Shown one piece after another: positions 20,518-30,556 of a DNA stretch of 64,000 bases. Source of the stretch: Gallionellaceae bacterium (lineage in GTDB: Bacteria; Pseudomonadota; Gammaproteobacteria; Burkholderiales; Gallionellaceae); contig DAIDMQ010000002.1 in NCBI GenBank assembly GCA_027448945.1, positions 124,001-188,000 on the forward strand. Direction: 5' to 3'. The position numbers and the translations under genes were made by a program. Under the pieces are notes generated by a model. It was not told where the DNA came from, did no database searches, and saw only the letters and a program-made list of their open reading frames with translations. How positions within the stretch are numbered: position 1 is the first letter of the stretch; the number at the start of each line of letters is the position of its first letter.

Positions 20518-21792
20518 CTGATACTTGATTGGAGACGCCGCGTCGTATTTTTCAGCGGGGCGATAGGTGTGGGCATCGTTGCCATACTGTTCGCGCTCGG
20601 CTGCGAGTTTGCCGATGAATGGTTCCATCGCGGTTTAGCCTACTCACCCTACCTGCCACTACTCCTTACACCGCTTGGTTTTGCCTTCACCGTGTGGTTG
20701 ATGCGCAAATATTTTCCTGGCTGCCAGGGTAGCGGTATTCCCCAGACTATCGCCGCGCTGGAACACGGCGTGGGCGAACAACGCTCCAAATTACTTTCAC
20801 TGAAAATCGCTGCAGGTAAGATATTGTTGACAATGATGGGATTGGCCACGGGGTCTTGCGTGGGTCGCGAAGGCCCGACTGTGCAGATCGGCGCGTCCAT
20901 CATGCATAGCTTGAGTCGCTTTGCAAAATTCACCAAACATGAAATGGACCGGGGCCTGATTCTGGCTGGCGGCGCGGCGGGCGTTGCGGCGGCATTTAAT
21001 ACACCGCTGGCGGGTATTGTTTTTGCCATCGAAGAAATGGGTCGCTCTTTCGATGAGCACAACAGCAGCACGATCTTGATGACTGTAATTATTGCCGGTA
21101 TCTCTTCACTCGCCCTGCTGGGTAACTATTCCTATTTTGGTCATACCTCGGAAACGCTGGTCTTCGGCAAGCAATGGGAAGTGGTGATTGTTTGCGGTAT
21201 CTCGGGAGGTCTGCTCGGTGGGTTGTTCAGTCGTACTTTAATCATGATTAACCGTGGTTTGCCCGGTAAAGCGGGTAGGGCGATGCGCGAACATCCGGTG
21301 ATGTTGGCTGCAAGTTGCGGTTTGATTTTGGCGCTGATGGGTTTGATTTCCGGCAACTCAATTTATGGCAGCGGTTATATCGAAGCCAAGGAGATATTGA
21401 GCGGCACAGGCACGTTGCCTGAGGAGTATGGTTTGCTCAAGATGATTGCGACACTGGTGTCATATGTGAGCGGGATTCCCGGCGGCATCATGGCACCCTC
21501 ACTTTCTACGGGGGCGGGCTTCGGCGCCAACATCGCCCAGTACATACCCAGTGTCCCGACCGGTGCGGCGGTCACTTTGGGCATGGTGGCTTACTTCTCG
21601 GGTGCGACCCAAGTGCCCATCACTGCTTTTGTGATCGTGATGGAGATGACCGATAACCACGAAATGATCCTGCCTCTGATGGCGGCTTCTTTTATCGCCA
21701 GCGCCTGCTCGAAGTTGGTCTGTCCGACTTCTTTATTTCATACTCTGTCGGCTAATTTTGTAAAGCGGCCAGCGGTCATAGGTCATCCTTAA
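20518..21792 (+). CDS. ClC-type chloride/proton antiporter
   Basis: ClC proteins move chloride (or related anions) across the inner membrane, the exchangers in return for protons. Motifs are GSGIPQ, GREGPTVQIGA (gating Glu), and FAIEEMG (inner proton-path Glu, suggesting an exchanger), with GIPGGIMAPSL and many membrane helices. No CBS domain. The first conventional start is GTG 20569, but it cuts the first helix. AGGAGG at 20507-20512 lies 5 bp before an in-frame CTG at 20518, which restores a basic lead (LDWRRR) and full helix. I favour CTG; ATA at 20521 is also possible. About 424 residues. Confidence 0.85.
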   Translation: MILDWRRRVVFFSGAIGVGIVAILFALGCEFADEWFHRGLAYSPYLPLLLTPLGFAFTVWLMRKYFPGCQGSGIPQTIAALEHGVGEQRSKLLSLKIAAGKILLTMMGLATGSCVGREGPTVQIGASIMHSLSRFAKFTKHEMDRGLILAGGAAGVAAAFNTPLAGIVFAIEEMGRSFDEHNSSTILMTVIIAGISSLALLGNYSYFGHTSETLVFGKQWEVVIVCGISGGLLGGLFSRTLIMINRGLPGKAGRAMREHPVMLAASCGLILALMGLISGNSIYGSGYIEAKEILSGTGTLPEEYGLLKMIATLVSYVSGIPGGIMAPSLSTGAGFGANIAQYIPSVPTGAAVTLGMVAYFSGATQVPITAFVIVMEMTDNHEMILPLMAASFIASACSKLVCPTSLFHTLSANFVKRPAVIGHP

Positions 21793-21801
21793 GCCCAAAC
21801 T

Positions 21802-21843
21802 AAACGGCCCGCCGCTCACATCCAAGTGAGCGGCGGGCCGTTT
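21802..21843. terminator. Bidirectional terminator between the ClC gene and suhB
   Basis: An 18-bp perfect GC-rich inverted repeat (21802-21819 and 21826-21843, arm AAACGGCCCGCCGCTCAC) with a 6-nt loop. It has A and T tracts at the outer ends. It separates two convergent genes and can end transcription from both sides. Confidence 0.92.
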
Positions 21844-21864
21844 TACTTGCCTAACGACAAGGGA

Positions 21865-22662
21865 TTACTTCAGTGCGGCAGTCAGGTGAGGGGCGATTAG
21901 TTTGATCAGATGCCCGTGAATATCCGGGTTGCCAGCGCAGATGTGGCCGCTCTTCATATAGCCGTCAGGCGTGCCCTTCAAATCGGTGACTAAGCCGCCT
22001 GCTTCGGTGATGATTAAGCAACCTGCTGCTATATCCCAAGCTTTGAGGCAGCTCTCAAAAAAGCCGTCGTAACGACCGGCAGCCATCCAAGCCAGATCCA
22101 GCGCAGCAGAGCCGGGACGGCGCAAACCTGAAGAGGCTTGCATCACATCGCGCAAAATAGCGATGTAGGCATCCATATGCTGGAAATTGGAGTAGGGGAA
22201 GCCAGTGCCAATCAGGGCATCTGCCATGTGCAGGCGTTTGGTGACTCGGATACGTTTGTCATTCAGGTAAGCACCGCGACCACGAGTGGCGGTGAATAGT
22301 TCGTTGCGCACCGGATCATAGATTACAGCCTGTGTCAGCACGCCCTTGTGTTGCAAGGCGATAGAGACGGCGAATTGAGGGAAGCCGTGCAGGAAGTTGG
22401 TCGTGCCATCCAGCGGATCAATGATCCAGAGGTACTCTGATTCGCCATGCGCGCCGCTCTCTTCTGCTAAAATCGAATGCTCTGGATAGGCTTCCAACAA
22501 GGTTTGTATGATGACTTGCTCGGCAGCGCGGTCGACTTCGGTAACAAAATCCGCATGAGATTTTTTGGTGACTGTGAGGTGATCGATCTTATCTGTAGAG
22601 CGATAGATCAGATTGCCGGCGCGGCGCGCGGCCTTTACCGCGATGTTGAGCATGGGATGCAT
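21865..22662 (-). CDS. suhB: Inositol-1-monophosphatase family protein SuhB
   Basis: SuhB is a magnesium-dependent inositol monophosphatase that also acts with Nus factors in rRNA antitermination. The 265-residue protein starts [17 protein letters not shown]. It has EESGAHGE, the metal motif [17 protein letters not shown] and the second motif [16 protein letters not shown]. The length matches E. coli SuhB (267). Convergent with the ClC gene; divergent from trmJ across 142 bp, the usual suhB/trmJ head-to-head arrangement of proteobacteria. Confidence 0.94.
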   Translation of the reverse strand: MHPMLNIAVKAARRAGNLIYRSTDKIDHLTVTKKSHADFVTEVDRAAEQVIIQTLLEAYPEHSILAEESGAHGESEYLWIIDPLDGTTNFLHGFPQFAVSIALQHKGVLTQAVIYDPVRNELFTATRGRGAYLNDKRIRVTKRLHMADALIGTGFPYSNFQHMDAYIAILRDVMQASSGLRRPGSAALDLAWMAAGRYDGFFESCLKAWDIAAGCLIITEAGGLVTDLKGTPDGYMKSGHICAGNPDIHGHLIKLIAPHLTAALK

Positions 22663-22804
22663 AACTAACCTTTGTTTTAATGAGCTGGAGAATTTCGGCG
22701 CGCATTTTAACAGATAAGGCAGTCACCAGTCTTAAGACGCTAGTTAAATTGAACTGCGCATGCAACAAGCAGCCTATTTTCGCATATTGAAAACAACCAA
22801 ATAC

Positions 22805-23563
22805 ATGCTAAATAACATCAGAGTCGTACTCAGTCACACCACGCATCCTGGCAACATAGGTGCGGCTGCACGCGCCATGAAGACTATGGGCTTGCAGCAT
22901 TTGTACCTTATTAATCCGCGACTTTTCCCGGATGCGCAAGCTACCGCGATGGCAGCAGGCGCCGACGACATTTTGGCAAACGCGGTGGTGTGCAGTTCCA
23001 TAGATGAAGCTTTGCAGGGCGTGGTCTATACCGTGGGGATGACTGCGCGTTTGCGCGACATCTCCATAGAGGTGAAAACGCCGCGCGACGCAATGCCGCA
23101 AGTATTGCAAGAAGCGGCCACCCATTCTGTCGCATTGTTATTCGGTACCGAGATGTCCGGGCTGACGAATGAGGAGACAGGGCGCTCGCAGTTATTGGTG
23201 AATATTCCATCCAATCCGGAGTTCTCGTCACTAAACCTTGCGGCATCAGTTCAGGTGATGGCGTACGAGTTAAGTGTGGCTAGGCAGGCTTTTAAGCCGC
23301 AGATGCCTAGTATGCAGCCTGCCAAGTATGAGCAGATCGAGGGGTATTTCGCGCATCTGGAGAAGACGCTGTTCGAAATTGGTTTCTTCACCACGCAAAA
23401 CCCCGCGCGCATGATGCAACGTTTGCGTCGTTTGTATGCCAGAGCACGCTTGGAAGCTGACGAGGTTAACATCTTGCGCGGTATTTTGAGCGTCACGACC
23501 GAGTACAATGCGCGCCTCAAAGCGCGTTACCTGGAAGAGCAAGAGCATGTTCAAAAACATTAG
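22805..23563 (+). CDS. trmJ: tRNA (cytidine/uridine-2'-O-)-methyltransferase TrmJ
   Basis: TrmJ methylates the ribose of nucleotide 32 in tRNA anticodon loops. The start is ATG 22805 ([16 protein letters not shown]), matching the family N-terminus; an in-frame ATG at 22760 would add 15 unrelated residues. The 252-residue SPOUT protein has [33 protein letters not shown] (knot loop) and [15 protein letters not shown]. Its end overlaps cysE by 17 bp. TrmJ-CysE-IscR order is common upstream of isc operons in Betaproteobacteria. Confidence 0.94.
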   Translation: MLNNIRVVLSHTTHPGNIGAAARAMKTMGLQHLYLINPRLFPDAQATAMAAGADDILANAVVCSSIDEALQGVVYTVGMTARLRDISIEVKTPRDAMPQVLQEAATHSVALLFGTEMSGLTNEETGRSQLLVNIPSNPEFSSLNLAASVQVMAYELSVARQAFKPQMPSMQPAKYEQIEGYFAHLEKTLFEIGFFTTQNPARMMQRLRRLYARARLEADEVNILRGILSVTTEYNARLKARYLEEQEHVQKH

Positions 23564-24278
23564 AGAAGATATCGCCAGCGTATTCGCTCGTGATCCGGCG
23601 GCACGCAGCACCTTTGAGGTGTTGACCTGCTATCCGGGGTTGCACGCGCGTATCTTTCATCGTCTGGCGAATCATCTATGGCATGGCGGCTTCAAGTGGT
23701 TGGGGCGTTTTGTCTCGCATATCGCCCGGGGCTTGACGGGCATAGAGATTCATCCGGGTGCGACTATAGGCCGCCGCTTCTTCATCGATCATGGCATGGG
23801 TGTGGTGATCGGTGAAACTGCCGAGATCGGCGATGATGTGACGCTGTATCACGGCGTGACACTGGGCGGAACATCTTGGAAAGAAGGTAAGCGTCATCCT
23901 ACTTTAGAGAATGGTGTGGTGGTTGGCGCTGGCGCTAAGATACTTGGCCCTATCGTCATCGGTGCCGGCGCCAAGATAGGCTCGAACGCTGTGGTGGTTA
24001 AATCTGTCCCCGCCGGCGCGACCGCTGCGGGCATCCCTGCGCGCATCCTGGATGAAGAGAAAAAAACTCAGGTTGGGTTCAATGCCTATGGCATAGGAAA
24101 TGACAATAATGACCCTGTAAATAAAGCATTGCATGGGTTGATAGGCCACAGTGTGACGGTCGATCAGCGTATCGAATTCATTTTACAGCAGCTTGAGAAG
24201 ATGGGCGTTCCTGTGGATGACGAGCGTGCAACAGCCGAGAAATTTGATCCCAATCATTTGAATAAAATAGTTGATTAA
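23547..24278 (+). CDS. cysE: Serine O-acetyltransferase
   Basis: CysE acetylates serine for cysteine synthesis, supplying sulfur for the iron-sulfur operon just downstream. The start is ATG 23547 ([20 protein letters not shown]), within the end of trmJ. The 243-residue protein has an N-terminal helical domain and a left-handed beta-helix with hexapeptide repeats: [37 protein letters not shown], and [20 protein letters not shown]. It lacks the long E. coli N-terminal helices and ends in a charged tail after the helix. This is the shorter CysE form found beside isc genes. Confidence 0.94.
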   Translation: MFKNIREDIASVFARDPAARSTFEVLTCYPGLHARIFHRLANHLWHGGFKWLGRFVSHIARGLTGIEIHPGATIGRRFFIDHGMGVVIGETAEIGDDVTLYHGVTLGGTSWKEGKRHPTLENGVVVGAGAKILGPIVIGAGAKIGSNAVVVKSVPAGATAAGIPARILDEEKKTQVGFNAYGIGNDNNDPVNKALHGLIGHSVTVDQRIEFILQQLEKMGVPVDDERATAEKFDPNHLNKIVD

Positions 24279-24299
24279 AAAACTCTAGTATTCTATGAT
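24271..24299 (+). promoter_or_regulatory. Predicted sigma-70 promoter of the isc operon
   Basis: TTGATT (24271-24276), 17 bp, then TATGAT (24294-24299), 43 bp before the iscR ATG. The -35 box touches the cysE stop. IscR usually represses its own promoter; I could not match the type 1 IscR consensus here with confidence. Confidence 0.65.
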
Positions 24300-24342
24300 G
24301 CTGGCATCAAATGATACTTGCAGCTAACTGAAGGAGATAGAG

Positions 24343-24810
24343 ATGCGATTAACCACAAAAGGACGTTTTGCCGTTACAGCCATGGTCGATTTGGCGATGC
24401 GTGGGGGCCGCGGTCCGGTGACACTTGCGGGCATCAGCGAGCGTCAGGGTATCTCGCTTTCTTACCTTGAGCAATTGTTTGGCAAATTGCGCCGCAATGG
24501 CATTGTGGATAGCGTGCGCGGACCTGGCGGCGGCTATTGCCTGTCGCGTCCAAGTGCGAAAATATCCATCGCAGAGATCGTGGTCGCAGTCGATGAGCCT
24601 TTGGATGCGACTAATTGCGGCGAAAGAGGAAATTGCCATGAAGGTAAGCCTTGCGTCACCCACGATCTTTGGATGGGGTTGAACGAGAAGATATATGCCT
24701 ATCTGGCGGAAGTAAGTCTGCAACAACTCGTCGATAGTCAGGCTAACACCAAGTCGGGTCTGTCTACAGTGACGTTGCCTAAATCCACTGCCAAGCATGC
24801 AGTAATGTAA
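24343..24810 (+). CDS. iscR: Iron-sulfur cluster regulator IscR
   Basis: IscR is an Rrf2-family repressor that senses cellular [2Fe-2S] status and controls the isc operon. The 155-residue protein starts [19 protein letters not shown]. Its winged helix has [21 protein letters not shown] and the wing [14 protein letters not shown]. The cluster-binding cysteines are in [14 protein letters not shown] near residues 92-104, followed by THDLW with the fourth-ligand His. AAGGAGA lies 6 bp before the ATG. Confidence 0.96.
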   Translation: MRLTTKGRFAVTAMVDLAMRGGRGPVTLAGISERQGISLSYLEQLFGKLRRNGIVDSVRGPGGGYCLSRPSAKISIAEIVVAVDEPLDATNCGERGNCHEGKPCVTHDLWMGLNEKIYAYLAEVSLQQLVDSQANTKSGLSTVTLPKSTAKHAVM

Positions 24811-24829
24811 ACAAGGAAGCCTTAATTTT

Positions 24830-26038
24830 ATGAAGTTACCAATATACATGGATTACTCTGCGACCACACCAGTGGATCCGCGTGTTGCCGCCAAGATGAT
24901 CCCTTATTTGACCGAGCAGTTCGGTAATCCGGCCAGTCGTTCCCATCATTATGGTTGGGAGGCTGAAGAGGCGGTCGAGTTGGCGCGTGCACAAGTTGCC
25001 GCGTTGGTGAATGCAGACTCTAAGGAGATCGTCTGGACCTCGGGTGCGACGGAGTCCAATAATTTGGCAATCAAGGGTGCAGCCCATTTTTACCAAGGCA
25101 AGGGCAAGCACATCCTCACTATGCGTATTGAGCACAAGGCTGTGATCGATACCTTCCGTGAGTTGGAGCGTGAAGGATTTGAGGCAACTTATATGGATCC
25201 GGAGCCTAATGGTTTATTGGATCTGGAGAAGTTCAAGGCTGCTTTGCGTCCAGACACCATCCTGGTTTCCATCATGTATGTGAACAATGAGATTGGTGTG
25301 ATTCAGGATATCGCGGCGATCGGCGAAATCTGTCGTGCCAAGGGTATCATCTTTCACGTAGATGCGGCCCAGGCTACGGGTAAGGTGCAGATCGACATGC
25401 AAAAGCTCAAGGTCGATTTAATGTCTTTTTCGGCACACAAAACTTATGGCCCCAAGGGTGTGGGCGCGCTGTATGTGCAGCGTAAACCCCGCGTACGTTT
25501 GGAAGCACAGATGCATGGCGGTGGACATGAGCGCGGCATGCGTTCGGGTACTTTGGCAACACATCAGATCGTGGGTATGGGCGAGTCATTCCGTATTGCC
25601 CAAGAAGAGATGGTCAGTGAGAACGAGCGTATCCGTATGTTGCGAGATCGTTTGTACGTAGGCCTGATGACCATGGAAGAAGTACATCTGAATGGTGATA
25701 TGGAGCAGCGTGTGCCGCACAATCTCAACCTTAGTTTCAATTTTGTGGAAGGCGAATCGCTGATCATGGCAATCAAGGATGTCGCGGTTTCTAGTGGTTC
25801 GGCATGTACATCAGCCAGCTTGGAGCCGTCTTATGTGTTGCGTGCGCTGGGTCGTAGTGACGAGTTGGCGCATAGCTCGATACGATTCTCGGTGGGACGT
25901 TTTACCACAGTCGAAGAAGTCGATTTCGTGATTGAACTGCTGAAGAAAAAAATCGGAAAATTGCGTGAACTCTCCCCGCTTTGGGAGATGTACCAAGATG
26001 GTGTGGATCTGAACACAGTACAGTGGGCGGCACACTAA
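24830..26038 (+). CDS. iscS: Cysteine desulfurase IscS
   Basis: IscS removes sulfur from cysteine and passes it to IscU, tRNA thiolation and other acceptors. The 402-residue PLP enzyme has [16 protein letters not shown], the PLP lysine in [12 protein letters not shown] near residue 206, and the persulfide cysteine in [14 protein letters not shown] near residue 328. C-terminal [11 protein letters not shown] is conserved. It starts 19 bp after iscR. It is followed by an unusual 115-bp gap to iscU that contains a long hairpin. Confidence 0.97.
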   Translation: MKLPIYMDYSATTPVDPRVAAKMIPYLTEQFGNPASRSHHYGWEAEEAVELARAQVAALVNADSKEIVWTSGATESNNLAIKGAAHFYQGKGKHILTMRIEHKAVIDTFRELEREGFEATYMDPEPNGLLDLEKFKAALRPDTILVSIMYVNNEIGVIQDIAAIGEICRAKGIIFHVDAAQATGKVQIDMQKLKVDLMSFSAHKTYGPKGVGALYVQRKPRVRLEAQMHGGGHERGMRSGTLATHQIVGMGESFRIAQEEMVSENERIRMLRDRLYVGLMTMEEVHLNGDMEQRVPHNLNLSFNFVEGESLIMAIKDVAVSSGSACTSASLEPSYVLRALGRSDELAHSSIRFSVGRFTTVEEVDFVIELLKKKIGKLRELSPLWEMYQDGVDLNTVQWAAH

Positions 26039-26055
26039 AGAACCAGTTGGAAGTG

Positions 26056-26121
26056 GTTAGATATTAGTTAATGCAAATCCTCCGCGTAGCGGACAGCGCA
26101 AACCAACAACTAACGTCTAAC
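26056..26121. repeat. Long imperfect hairpin between iscS and iscU
   Basis: Outer arms of 14 bp (26056-26069 and 26108-26121) pair with two central mismatches. An inner TCCGC/GCGGA stem (26081-26085, 26089-26093) sits in the loop. It lies in the only sizeable gap within iscRSUA. It could stabilise or process the mRNA and so set the IscS to IscU ratio; alternatively it is a REP-like insertion. Confidence 0.55.
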
Positions 26122-26153
26122 AACTGACAGCGACTGAAAGGAGCGAACTACAA

Positions 26154-26570
26154 ATGGCATACAGCGAAAAACTTTTAGATCATTACGAGAATCCGCGTAA
26201 TGTGGGCTCTTTCGCGAAGGATGCGGAAGGTCTCGGAACGGGCATGGTTGGCGCGCCAGCATGTGGCGACGTGATGAAGTTGCAAATCAAGGTTGGTAAA
26301 GATGGCGTGATCGAGGATGCGAAGTTCAAGACCTATGGTTGCGGTTCTGCTATCGCTTCCAGTTCCTTGGTGACCGAATGGGTCAAAGGTAAGACGGTCG
26401 ATCAGGCTTTGCAGATCAAAAACACCCAGATTGCAGAAGAATTGGCATTGCCGCCTGTGAAGATTCACTGCTCTATCTTGGCGGAGGATGCGATTAAAGC
26501 TGCGGTTGCCGATTACAAATCCAAGCACGGTGCAAGCATAGAAACTTCGGCTTGCCACGGCAGCGTTTGA
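26154..26570 (+). CDS. iscU: Iron-sulfur cluster scaffold IscU
   Basis: IscU assembles [2Fe-2S] clusters from IscS sulfur and iron. The 138-residue protein has the three ligand cysteines in GAPACGDVMK, KTYGCGSAIASSS and KIHCSILAEDA, and Asp39 next to the first. The HscA-recognition motif LPPVK is present just before the third cysteine. It starts MAYSEKLLDHYENPRNVGSF. AAAGGAGCG precedes the ATG. The C-terminus is slightly longer than E. coli IscU (128) and has an extra Cys-His near the end. Confidence 0.97.
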   Translation: MAYSEKLLDHYENPRNVGSFAKDAEGLGTGMVGAPACGDVMKLQIKVGKDGVIEDAKFKTYGCGSAIASSSLVTEWVKGKTVDQALQIKNTQIAEELALPPVKIHCSILAEDAIKAAVADYKSKHGASIETSACHGSV

Positions 26571-26582
26571 GTGGAGAGCAAC

Positions 26583-26906
26583 ATGGGTATTTCGCTGACT
26601 GAAGCTGCAGCAAAGCATGTACAAAACTTCATCGCCAAGCGTGGCAAGGGCTTGGGTTTGCGTATCGGTGTGCGTACCACAGGGTGTTCGGGTATGGCTT
26701 ATAAATTGGAATTCGCGGATGCGTTGAGTGATGACGATATGCAGTTCCAGAGTCACGGTGTGACGCTGCTGGTCGACCCCAAGAGCCTTCCTTATATAGA
26801 CGGTATGGAGTTGGACTTCCAGCGAGAAGGCCTCAATGAAGGTTTTAAATTCAACAATCCCAACGTCAAGAACGAATGCGGATGTGGTGAGAGCTTCCAA
26901 GTTTAA
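26583..26906 (+). CDS. iscA: A-type iron-sulfur carrier IscA
   Basis: IscA carries clusters from IscU to client proteins. The start is ATG 26583 ([16 protein letters not shown]) with GTGGAGAG upstream; a GTG at 26571 is unlikely. The 107-residue product has Cys in [15 protein letters not shown] and the C-terminal pair in NECGCGESF, the three ligands of the family. It is 12 bp from iscU and 125 bp from hscB. Confidence 0.96.
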   Translation: MGISLTEAAAKHVQNFIAKRGKGLGLRIGVRTTGCSGMAYKLEFADALSDDDMQFQSHGVTLLVDPKSLPYIDGMELDFQREGLNEGFKFNNPNVKNECGCGESFQV

Positions 26907-27031
26907 ATATTCCAGACCATATTAAGATGCGGCGTGATCATTCCTTGTTCGCTGCTCTATTTGCATGGGATATCGAGTTTCCGAAGCCCCCTTTGGTTTA
27001 GCCCATTTTGTACTAATTCCCCCGGAATCGC

Positions 27032-27574
27032 ATGTCTGCTACCAGCATAAATTTCCAGCAGTCTTTTTTTGAAATCTTTGGTCTGGCACAGTCCTTCAAG
27101 TTGGACACGCCGGCCTTGGAGCAGGCCTATTGGTCTTTGCAGTTGGACGTACATCCGGATAAATCAGCTCATCTGCCTGATGCAGAGCAGCGACTGGCGA
27201 TGCAGCAGGCAACTTTTGTGAACGAGGCATATCAGACACTGCGCAGTCCTTTGAGGCGTGCACGATATATCTTGAAGCTGAATGGTGTAGATACCCAGGA
27301 AGAGGCCAATACTGCGATGCCCATGGATTTTCTGATTGCTCAGATGGAATTGCGAGAGGCAGTGGTCGAGGCGGTGCAAGTACGTGATGTAGACGTTTTG
27401 ACTGAGCTGGAATCAGGTATGCAGGCTGAAACGAACGAGCTAGAAAGACAGCTTGCGGCTAAAATTGACGGTGATAGAAATTTTGCTGGCGCTGCAGAAT
27501 TGGTGCGCAAGCTGAGATTCATGGAAAAACTCGCGGAAGAGATTGCTGACGCGTATGACGAAATAGACAATTAA
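27032..27574 (+). CDS. hscB: Fe-S assembly co-chaperone HscB
   Basis: HscB (Hsc20) is the J-protein that delivers IscU to HscA. The 180-residue protein has the J domain with the HPD loop in [12 protein letters not shown], then [20 protein letters not shown]. The C-terminal three-helix IscU-binding domain follows. Length agrees with E. coli HscB (171). It is encoded 43 bp before the hscA start. Confidence 0.95.
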   Translation: MSATSINFQQSFFEIFGLAQSFKLDTPALEQAYWSLQLDVHPDKSAHLPDAEQRLAMQQATFVNEAYQTLRSPLRRARYILKLNGVDTQEEANTAMPMDFLIAQMELREAVVEAVQVRDVDVLTELESGMQAETNELERQLAAKIDGDRNFAGAAELVRKLRFMEKLAEEIADAYDEIDN

Positions 27575-27617
27575 TGCTTTGAGCTACAGCCGCAAGCTGT
27601 GGGACACAAACAAAACT

Positions 27618-29498
27618 ATGGCTTTACTACAAATTTCCGAACCGGGTATGAGTACCGCGCCTCACCAACACAGGCTTGCGGTGGGCATAGACTTGGGCAC
27701 TACCAATTCCCTGGTGGCGACTGTACGCAACGGTATTAGCACGGTGCTGAACGATGAGCAAGGTAGGGCGATGTTGCCTTCTGTGGTGCGGTATTTGGAT
27801 GCAGAAGAGCTGATGGTGGGCGAAGCGGCACAGCGCAGTCAGAGCGAAGACCCGACGAATACCATCAGTTCGGTAAAGCGCTTCATGGGACGCGGGCTGG
27901 CCGACATTGGCGACATCAGCCGCTTCCCTTATCGTTTCATAGATGACCCTAATGCCAAGGTGGGACAAGTACAGTTGCGCACGGTTGCGGGTGCCAAGAG
28001 CCCGGTAGAAGTGTCGGCGGAAATACTCAAGGTGTTGCGCGTCCGTGCCGAAGCCAGTCTCGGAGGCGAGCTGGTCGGTGCGGTGATTACTGTGCCTGCT
28101 TATTTCGACGACGCGCAACGTCAGGCGACCAAAGATGCCGCACGATTGGCCGGTTTGAATGTATTGCGCTTACTGAATGAGCCGACTGCCGCTGCCATCG
28201 CCTATGGTCTGGATAACGCTGCTGAAGGCCTGTACGCCGTGTACGACTTGGGTGGCGGGACTTTCGATATCTCCATCTTGCGTTTGTCGCGCGGGGTGTT
28301 CGAGGTTTTGGCGACCAATGGGGACTCTGCGCTGGGCGGTGATGACTTTGATCATCGTATTTTCTGTTGGTTGTTGGAGAAGAACACACTCTCGGCCTTG
28401 CCTCCGCAAGACATACGTTTGTTGCTCACTCATGCACGAGCTGCCAAGGAGCAGTTAACCGAGCATGATGAAGCACGGATTACGGCGGTGCTTTCTACAG
28501 GCGCATTGGTCGACAATGTATTAAACCAAGCCACTTTTTACGAGATCAGCCAAAATTTGGTGCAGCGTACCCTGCAACCACTGCGTCGAGCATTGCGCGA
28601 TGCGGCGCTTAAAATCGCCGATATCAATGGCGTGGTGATGGTCGGTGGCGCGACCCGAATGCCACAGGTGCAGCGGGCGGTCGGTGAGTTCTTTGGGCAA
28701 ACACCCTTGACCAATCTGGATCCCGATAAGGTGGTTGCCTTGGGCGCTGCGATACAAGCCAACCTGCTGGCGGGTAATCGTAGCGGTGAAGACTGGTTGT
28801 TGCTGGATGTGATTCCGCTGTCTTTGGGTATTGAGACTATGGGGGGGCTGGCCGAGAAGCTGATTCCGCGCAACAGTACGATACCTACTGCGCGCGCGCA
28901 GGAGTTCACCACATACAAAGACGGTCAGACCGCGATGAGTATTCATGTGGTCCAAGGTGAGCGCGAGTTGATCAGTGATTGCCGCTCTCTGGCTAAATTC
29001 GAATTGCGCGGCATCCCGGCGATGGTGGCGGGCGCTGCGCGTATACGTGTGACCTTCCAAGTTGATGCGGATGGATTGCTGAGTGTTTTTGCGCGCGAGA
29101 TGGGTAGTGGGGTAGAGGCGACCATCGAGGTCAAGCCATCTTATGGACTCAGTGATGCAGAGATCACACGCATGTTGCAGGAATCCGGTCAGCATGCGCG
29201 CCAGGATATGCAGGCTCGTGCGCTACGTGAACAGCAGATAGAAGCGCGTCAGTTGATCGAGGCAGTACAGAATGCGATGGTGCAAGACGCAGAGTTATTG
29301 AGTGCCGAGCAGTGCAAGCAGATAGACGAGCAGATCACTCTGGTGCAAGCTGCTCTTGAGCAACAGGATGCGATGCATTTGAAGCGTGCCATTGGCGCTT
29401 TGAACGAGGTGACTGTCAGCTTCGCACAAGCCCGCATGGATAAGAGCGTTTCGCATGCTTTGTCCGGCAAGAATATTTCCGATTTAGAGGTGAAGTAA
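27618..29498 (+). CDS. hscA: Fe-S assembly chaperone HscA
   Basis: HscA is the Hsp70 that releases clusters from IscU. The start is ATG 27618 ([13 protein letters not shown]), matching the family; the open frame from 27579 adds 13 unrelated residues. The 626-residue protein has [28 protein letters not shown] and [11 protein letters not shown] in the ATPase domain. A substrate-binding domain begins with [15 protein letters not shown]. coli HscA has 616 residues. The stop codon overlaps the fdx ATG by 1 bp. Confidence 0.96.
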   Translation: MALLQISEPGMSTAPHQHRLAVGIDLGTTNSLVATVRNGISTVLNDEQGRAMLPSVVRYLDAEELMVGEAAQRSQSEDPTNTISSVKRFMGRGLADIGDISRFPYRFIDDPNAKVGQVQLRTVAGAKSPVEVSAEILKVLRVRAEASLGGELVGAVITVPAYFDDAQRQATKDAARLAGLNVLRLLNEPTAAAIAYGLDNAAEGLYAVYDLGGGTFDISILRLSRGVFEVLATNGDSALGGDDFDHRIFCWLLEKNTLSALPPQDIRLLLTHARAAKEQLTEHDEARITAVLSTGALVDNVLNQATFYEISQNLVQRTLQPLRRALRDAALKIADINGVVMVGGATRMPQVQRAVGEFFGQTPLTNLDPDKVVALGAAIQANLLAGNRSGEDWLLLDVIPLSLGIETMGGLAEKLIPRNSTIPTARAQEFTTYKDGQTAMSIHVVQGERELISDCRSLAKFELRGIPAMVAGAARIRVTFQVDADGLLSVFAREMGSGVEATIEVKPSYGLSDAEITRMLQESGQHARQDMQARALREQQIEARQLIEAVQNAMVQDAELLSAEQCKQIDEQITLVQAALEQQDAMHLKRAIGALNEVTVSFAQARMDKSVSHALSGKNISDLEVK

Positions 29499-29836
29499 TG
29501 ACACAGATTATCGTCTTGCCGCATGTGGAGTTGTGTCCGAACGGCGCGCTCATCGAAGGCCAACCGGGAGTGTCCTTGTGCGATACATTGTTGCAGAACG
29601 GCATCGATATCGAGCATGCCTGCGAGAAGTCATGTGCTTGCACGACTTGCCACGTCATTTTGCGTGAAGGTTTCGAATCGCTCGCACCATCCGAGGAATT
29701 GGAAGACGACCTGCTCGATAAGGCATGGGGCTTGGAGCCCCATTCGCGCTTGTCTTGCCAGGCTGTAGTGGGTGCAACCGACTTGGTGGTCGAGATTCCC
29801 AAGTACACTATCAATATGGTCAAAGAGGGACACTAA
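29498..29836 (+). CDS. fdx: [2Fe-2S] ferredoxin of the ISC system
   Basis: Fdx supplies electrons for cluster assembly. The 112-residue protein has the adrenodoxin-type ligands in CEKSCACTTCHVI and the fourth Cys in SRLSCQAVV. It starts [16 protein letters not shown], as other Isc ferredoxins do. Translationally coupled to hscA; iscX starts 1 bp after its stop. Confidence 0.96.
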   Translation: MTQIIVLPHVELCPNGALIEGQPGVSLCDTLLQNGIDIEHACEKSCACTTCHVILREGFESLAPSEELEDDLLDKAWGLEPHSRLSCQAVVGATDLVVEIPKYTINMVKEGH

Positions 29837-29837
29837 T

Positions 29838-30032
29838 ATGAAGTGGACAGACGTAAACGAAATTGCAATCTCTTTGGCCGACAGTAAAACGGACGTTGAT
29901 CCGCGTTATGTGAACTTCGTCGATCTGCGCAACTGGGTGCTGGCCTTGGAGGGTTTCAATGACGACCCCAATCATAGCGGCGAGAAGATACTCGAAGCTA
30001 TCCAAGCTGCTTGGATAGAAGAGGTCGAATAA
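29838..30032 (+). CDS. iscX: IscX (Fe-S assembly protein)
   Basis: IscX binds IscS and iron and tunes cluster assembly, like frataxin. The start is ATG 29838 (MKWTDVNEIAISLAD); the frame is open further upstream only because it overlaps fdx. The 64-residue acidic protein has the family motif DPRYVNFVDLRNWV and ends AAWIEEVE. It closes the isc operon and is directly abutted by dsbB. Confidence 0.95.
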   Translation: MKWTDVNEIAISLADSKTDVDPRYVNFVDLRNWVLALEGFNDDPNHSGEKILEAIQAAWIEEVE

Positions 30033-30533
30033 GTGTGCGAACTTTGGCGCAAGCTTCCGAATCGCATCCTGTACCTGCTGGGAGTCATGGTGGCTGGCGG
30101 GCTGATGGGATTCGCTCTCTATCTGCAATACGTCAAGCATCAAGACCCATGTCCATTGTGTATGGTGCAACGCGTGATCTTCATCGCAATCTTGGTGATG
30201 TTCGCATTGGCGACTTTGCATGGTCCCAAGAAGATCGGCGAGCGAGTCTATGCCGCACTTATCAGCTTGCTATCTATCACGGGTATCGCGGTCGCATCCC
30301 GACATATTTGGATACAGCATCTCCCGCCCGATCAAGTGCCTGCTTGTGGTCCGGGGCTGGACTATATGTTGGAGACCATGCCCATGTCGAATGTCTTGAA
30401 AGAACTGCTGCATGGTTCCGGCGAGTGTGCCGCACACGGCTGGACTTTTCTGACACTGGGCATACCAGAATGGTCGCTGTTGTGCTATCTGGGATTGGCG
30501 GCATGGGCTCTGCTCGTTGCGCTGCGTAAGTAG
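30033..30533 (+). CDS. dsbB: Disulfide bond formation protein DsbB
   Basis: DsbB reoxidises DsbA with quinone in the inner membrane. The 166-residue protein has four hydrophobic helices. The first cysteine pair is in DPCPLCMVQR, and the second is formed by Cys in VPACGPGLDY and GSGECAAH. The start is GTG 30033, immediately after the iscX stop, so translation is probably coupled. Its place at the end of an isc operon links thiol redox and Fe-S functions only by position. dsbA is not in the window. Confidence 0.93.
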   Translation: MCELWRKLPNRILYLLGVMVAGGLMGFALYLQYVKHQDPCPLCMVQRVIFIAILVMFALATLHGPKKIGERVYAALISLLSITGIAVASRHIWIQHLPPDQVPACGPGLDYMLETMPMSNVLKELLHGSGECAAHGWTFLTLGIPEWSLLCYLGLAAWALLVALRK

Positions 30534-30556
30534 ACTAACTTTTCGCTCTGTATAAC

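Noticed and set aside
24277-24342. IscR binding site upstream of iscR
   Set aside because: No stretch fits the type 1 or type 2 consensus well enough to call by eye; a matrix scan would be needed.
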